Shown piece after piece: positions 9,525 through 11,591 of a DNA stretch of 11,591 nucleotides. The notes under the pieces were generated by a model. It searched no databases, was not told the DNA's origin, and saw only the letters and a list, made by a program, of their open reading frames with translations. A program made the translations under genes and the position numbers. The DNA lies in NCBI GenBank assembly GCA_002803225.1, contig NXFV01000416.1, positions 1 through 11,591 of the forward strand. The letters run 5' to 3'. This stretch comes from Gamarada debralockiae (taxonomy: Eukaryota > Ascomycota > Leotiomycetes > Helotiales > Hyphodiscaceae). The stretch's first letter is position 1; each line of letters starts with the position of its first letter.

Positions 9525-9737
9525 TAGATGCAGTAGAAGTTGAATAGAATAGGTATATAATAGAGAATGTTCTCTGAGATAATTGACGGAGCGCAGGATA
9601 GGAAGATAGGTGAGTTTGCCTCGAGATGTTTCAAGGGCTGCCTCAGTAGTATCAAGGGTTTGGATCTGTTCCCATTTATATTGTAGATATGAAGAGTCTT
9701 TGCAAAAACTGCATTGATCATCCTCGAAGCTTCATAC

Positions 9738-9917
9738 CTACCTCACTTGCTCTTCGTCCGACCTTGCAACTTCGAAAGGCATGCCAATCAAAGTCCAGTC
9801 CTGATATTGACCACCATATATACCTGGCTTCGTTTTCGGTCTCCCGTACTTCAGAGCGATATGGAGTCGTCCATTTCGATAATGACGTCTAGCAAGAGCT
9901 TGGCCGTCAAGTTGCTT
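9738..9917 (-). pseudogene. Possible fragment of a small fungal domain (DUF6914-like)
   Basis: This minus-strand open frame of 59 codons has no ATG near its beginning. Its middle reads NGRLHIALKYGRPK, then KPGIYGGQYQDWTLI. It recalls the beginning of small fungal proteins (annotated, from memory, as DUF6914) that open with 'RLYVALY...PG...YHWALI'. The rest of that domain is not seen in any frame downstream, where the frame ends at a TAG beside the GGT 3' end. It could be a relic or a chance resemblance. Confidence 0.2.
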
Positions 9918-10234
9918 TCAAGTTCTCAGCCATCTTCTCACCGCGAGCTTCATTCCCGTCTCACCCAGGTTTTCCGTGTGTCTTTGGCAACTTGAACTCA
10001 GTGAGATCCCAGCTGCAATATCATTGCGTATGGTAGTTGAGGAAGATTGGTTGAGAAGAATGGGGAGGAAGTATTGAGGAGGAAGGGGTGGGGAGGAGTG
10101 GCAATGCGCGGCTTTTTTGCCAGGCAAACATCTCCTTATATTATGATGAAGAATGCTGACTCGTATGCATCAATAGAAAGGACAATTGCCTCAGTCGAAA
10201 GGCATCTGAGTGACGACCACGTACCCCCGGTGGT

Positions 10235-10270
10235 TCGACGAGGAAGGGTCGACGAGGAAGGGTCGAAGGG
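10235..10270. repeat. 14-bp tandem repeat, about 2.5 copies
   Basis: The unit TCGACGAGGAAGGG occurs perfectly twice (10235-10248 and 10249-10262) and is followed by a broken third copy starting TCGAAGGG. It lies in gene-poor DNA. The copy number could vary between strains. Confidence 0.7.
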
Positions 10271-11171
10271 AAAAGGACGCCACCTCGAGCTTTGAACACT
10301 TGCGATGGGTATGAGGGAGATTGTTGGCCCGTTCTGCCAAGAGAACGTCGATGAATATTGTGAATCGGGGTTGAAAGCCTCTTTACATAGCATATCCGAC
10401 GTCAAACTGAAGGTAACCTTGACGATTTCTACCGCCACCCGATCCATGAGTTCAGCTCCATGGCGTTGATGGCAAAGAGAAATGGACGAGAAGCACTTAT
10501 CGATAATATCCAAAGCTCCTTCTCATTGATTCTGTGACCCCTCCAATCATGATCGAACTTTCAATCAAAACTTCGCACACTACATATCTGGTAAGCCGAG
10601 GTTCCCATTATTCTCGTACCAGCATCCGACGCGGACCGACTTCTACACCACCACACCTAATGGTCATTTGCCATTCTCCATTACCATGTTTCTGGTAAAA
10701 CAATCGTGGCTAGTTAGAAGGAATACATCATGCGGGTCAATACGGCTAATAGCACATTGACATGCAGACAAGGACCCAAAGGATCATAGGTCTGCAAAAC
10801 ATCACATCTTAATGATCCTTCATAGGAATCATTACTCAATAGTTAGCAATATATCATCAAAATAAAATCTTAATCTTAAGATTACTTCAAATGCCATTAT
10901 CTAAAGACCTTACAATTTGGTGGCACTGTGACGAGGCTAATAAAGCTAACAACCGTCCGTATCAGTTGAACGAAGATACTAGGAGGTCTACAAAGCACTA
11001 GATTCAAAGGTTCTTGCGACACCAGAAGTCAAGAAAGCAGAGACTAAACGCGCAAAGTCAAGGAAAGAAGCGTACAAGTCAATAATACATTACTTTTTAC
11101 AACGTGACATAACTATGGGACTGATATCAGACTCGTAGGGAGCCGTGGCTGAATGTTGGGTATTGAAGTGT

Positions 11172-11185
11172 CTAGAAGCTTCTAG
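11172..11185. repeat. 14-bp perfect palindrome with GAAnnTTC core
   Basis: CTAGAAGCTTCTAG is its own reverse complement. The centre (GAAGCTTC) matches the head-to-head half of a heat-shock element. It lies about 270 bases beyond the stop codon of the right-edge gene, so a promoter role is not obvious; it may be chance. Confidence 0.5.
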
Positions 11186-11453
11186 TATACGGCTGACAAA
11201 TACAAGTGGCAAATAAGTATAACTAGAACCTTCGGTATGAGTCACACTAGGTGGCAAATACAGGGTTCAAAAGTGTATATAGAACACTTCCTACTGTAGA
11301 ATTAATATATCATCACTGAAAAACCAACACTGAAGTATCCGTCAAATAAGGCTACAGATCGTTGTACGACATAAGCAAAAAATCATCCCAGACATTTCGC
11401 TGAGCACCGCTTGCAGGAACAACCATCTGCCCTGCTTCCTGTGCCATGACCCC

Positions 11454-11591
11454 TTACTGTTGCTGGTCGATAAGATTGCCCATTTTCCCCATGAATAATT
11501 CTAAATCGGCGCCGCCGCCCATCGACGTAGGTGGTTGTGTCTGCCCATTTAGTGGACTCGGATTCATAGACCTTTGTTGCTGCATGGGTGG
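11454..11591 (-). CDS. C-terminal end of a Gln/Pro/Met-rich protein (partial)
   Basis: The last 45 codons and a TAA stop (11456-11454) of a gene entering from the right edge are read on the minus strand. The peptide opens PPMQQQRSMNPSPLNGQ, has a MGGG turn, and ends ADLELFMGKMGNLIDQQQ. Low-complexity Gln/Pro/Met runs followed by a short amphipathic helix are typical of fungal transcription or chromatin proteins, but I cannot name the family. GC-rich coding-like composition (GGCGGCGGCGCC) contrasts with the AT-rich DNA just beyond the stop. The protein identity needs the sequence beyond the window. Confidence 0.6.
   Translation of the reverse strand, partial: PPMQQQRSMNPSPLNGQTQPPTSMGGGADLELFMGKMGNLIDQQQ

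Larger units (their letters stand above)
9525..11453. other. Gene-poor 1.9-kb stretch
   Basis: No intact gene is supported. Open frames of up to 125 codons exist (for example minus strand 10513-10136), but the longest begins with TTG, shows no domain and has no plausible splice partner. The right part (about 10790-11400) is AT-rich and probably includes the 3' untranslated region of the gene at the right edge. A weak protein relic, a 14-bp repeat and a palindrome are listed separately. Confidence 0.5.

Noticed and set aside
10136..10513. Minus-strand 125-codon open frame
   Set aside because: It begins with TTG, overlaps the tandem repeat, has no recognisable motif and has no splice context.
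10790..11450. Possible RNA gene or mobile-element end in AT-rich DNA
   Set aside because: No cloverleaf, terminal inverted repeat pair or target-site duplication was found by eye.

Overview
The window looks like nuclear DNA of a filamentous ascomycete, possibly a leotiomycete-like mould; the class is a guess from memory of related proteins. The evidence is split genes with very short introns (45-160 bases), GTRNGT-type donors, CTRAY branch points close to the acceptor, and proteins that read as fungal families. No bacterial operon structure, CRISPR array, transposase, rRNA or tRNA was seen.

Layout, left to right. Positions 1-974 (minus) hold what looks like the decayed body of an uncharacterised fungal protein gene, in several frames separated by stops and frame changes and running off the left edge. 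About 1 kb without a supportable gene follows. Positions 2432-5168 (plus) encode an 818-residue four-pass membrane protein in four exons, with a heavily N-glycosylated extracytoplasmic loop; no function is known. Converging on it from the minus strand, 6735-5861 encodes a TspO/MBR (translocator protein) homologue in two exons. Divergent from that, across a 619-base spacer, 7355-9524 (plus) encodes a secreted gamma-glutamyltransferase in ten exons. A further 1.9 kb has no convincing gene; it contains a weak relic of another fungal domain, a 14-bp tandem repeat and a palindrome. The last 138 bases are the C-terminal end of a Gln/Pro/Met-rich protein on the minus strand.

The three intact genes do not form an obvious pathway. 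The divergent TspO and gamma-glutamyltransferase genes share an upstream region and could be co-regulated, for example in redox or nitrogen metabolism, but the sequence does not show this. The spliced models for the three intact genes were built by hand. For all of them the exon lengths sum to a multiple of three, and frame is kept across every proposed junction.
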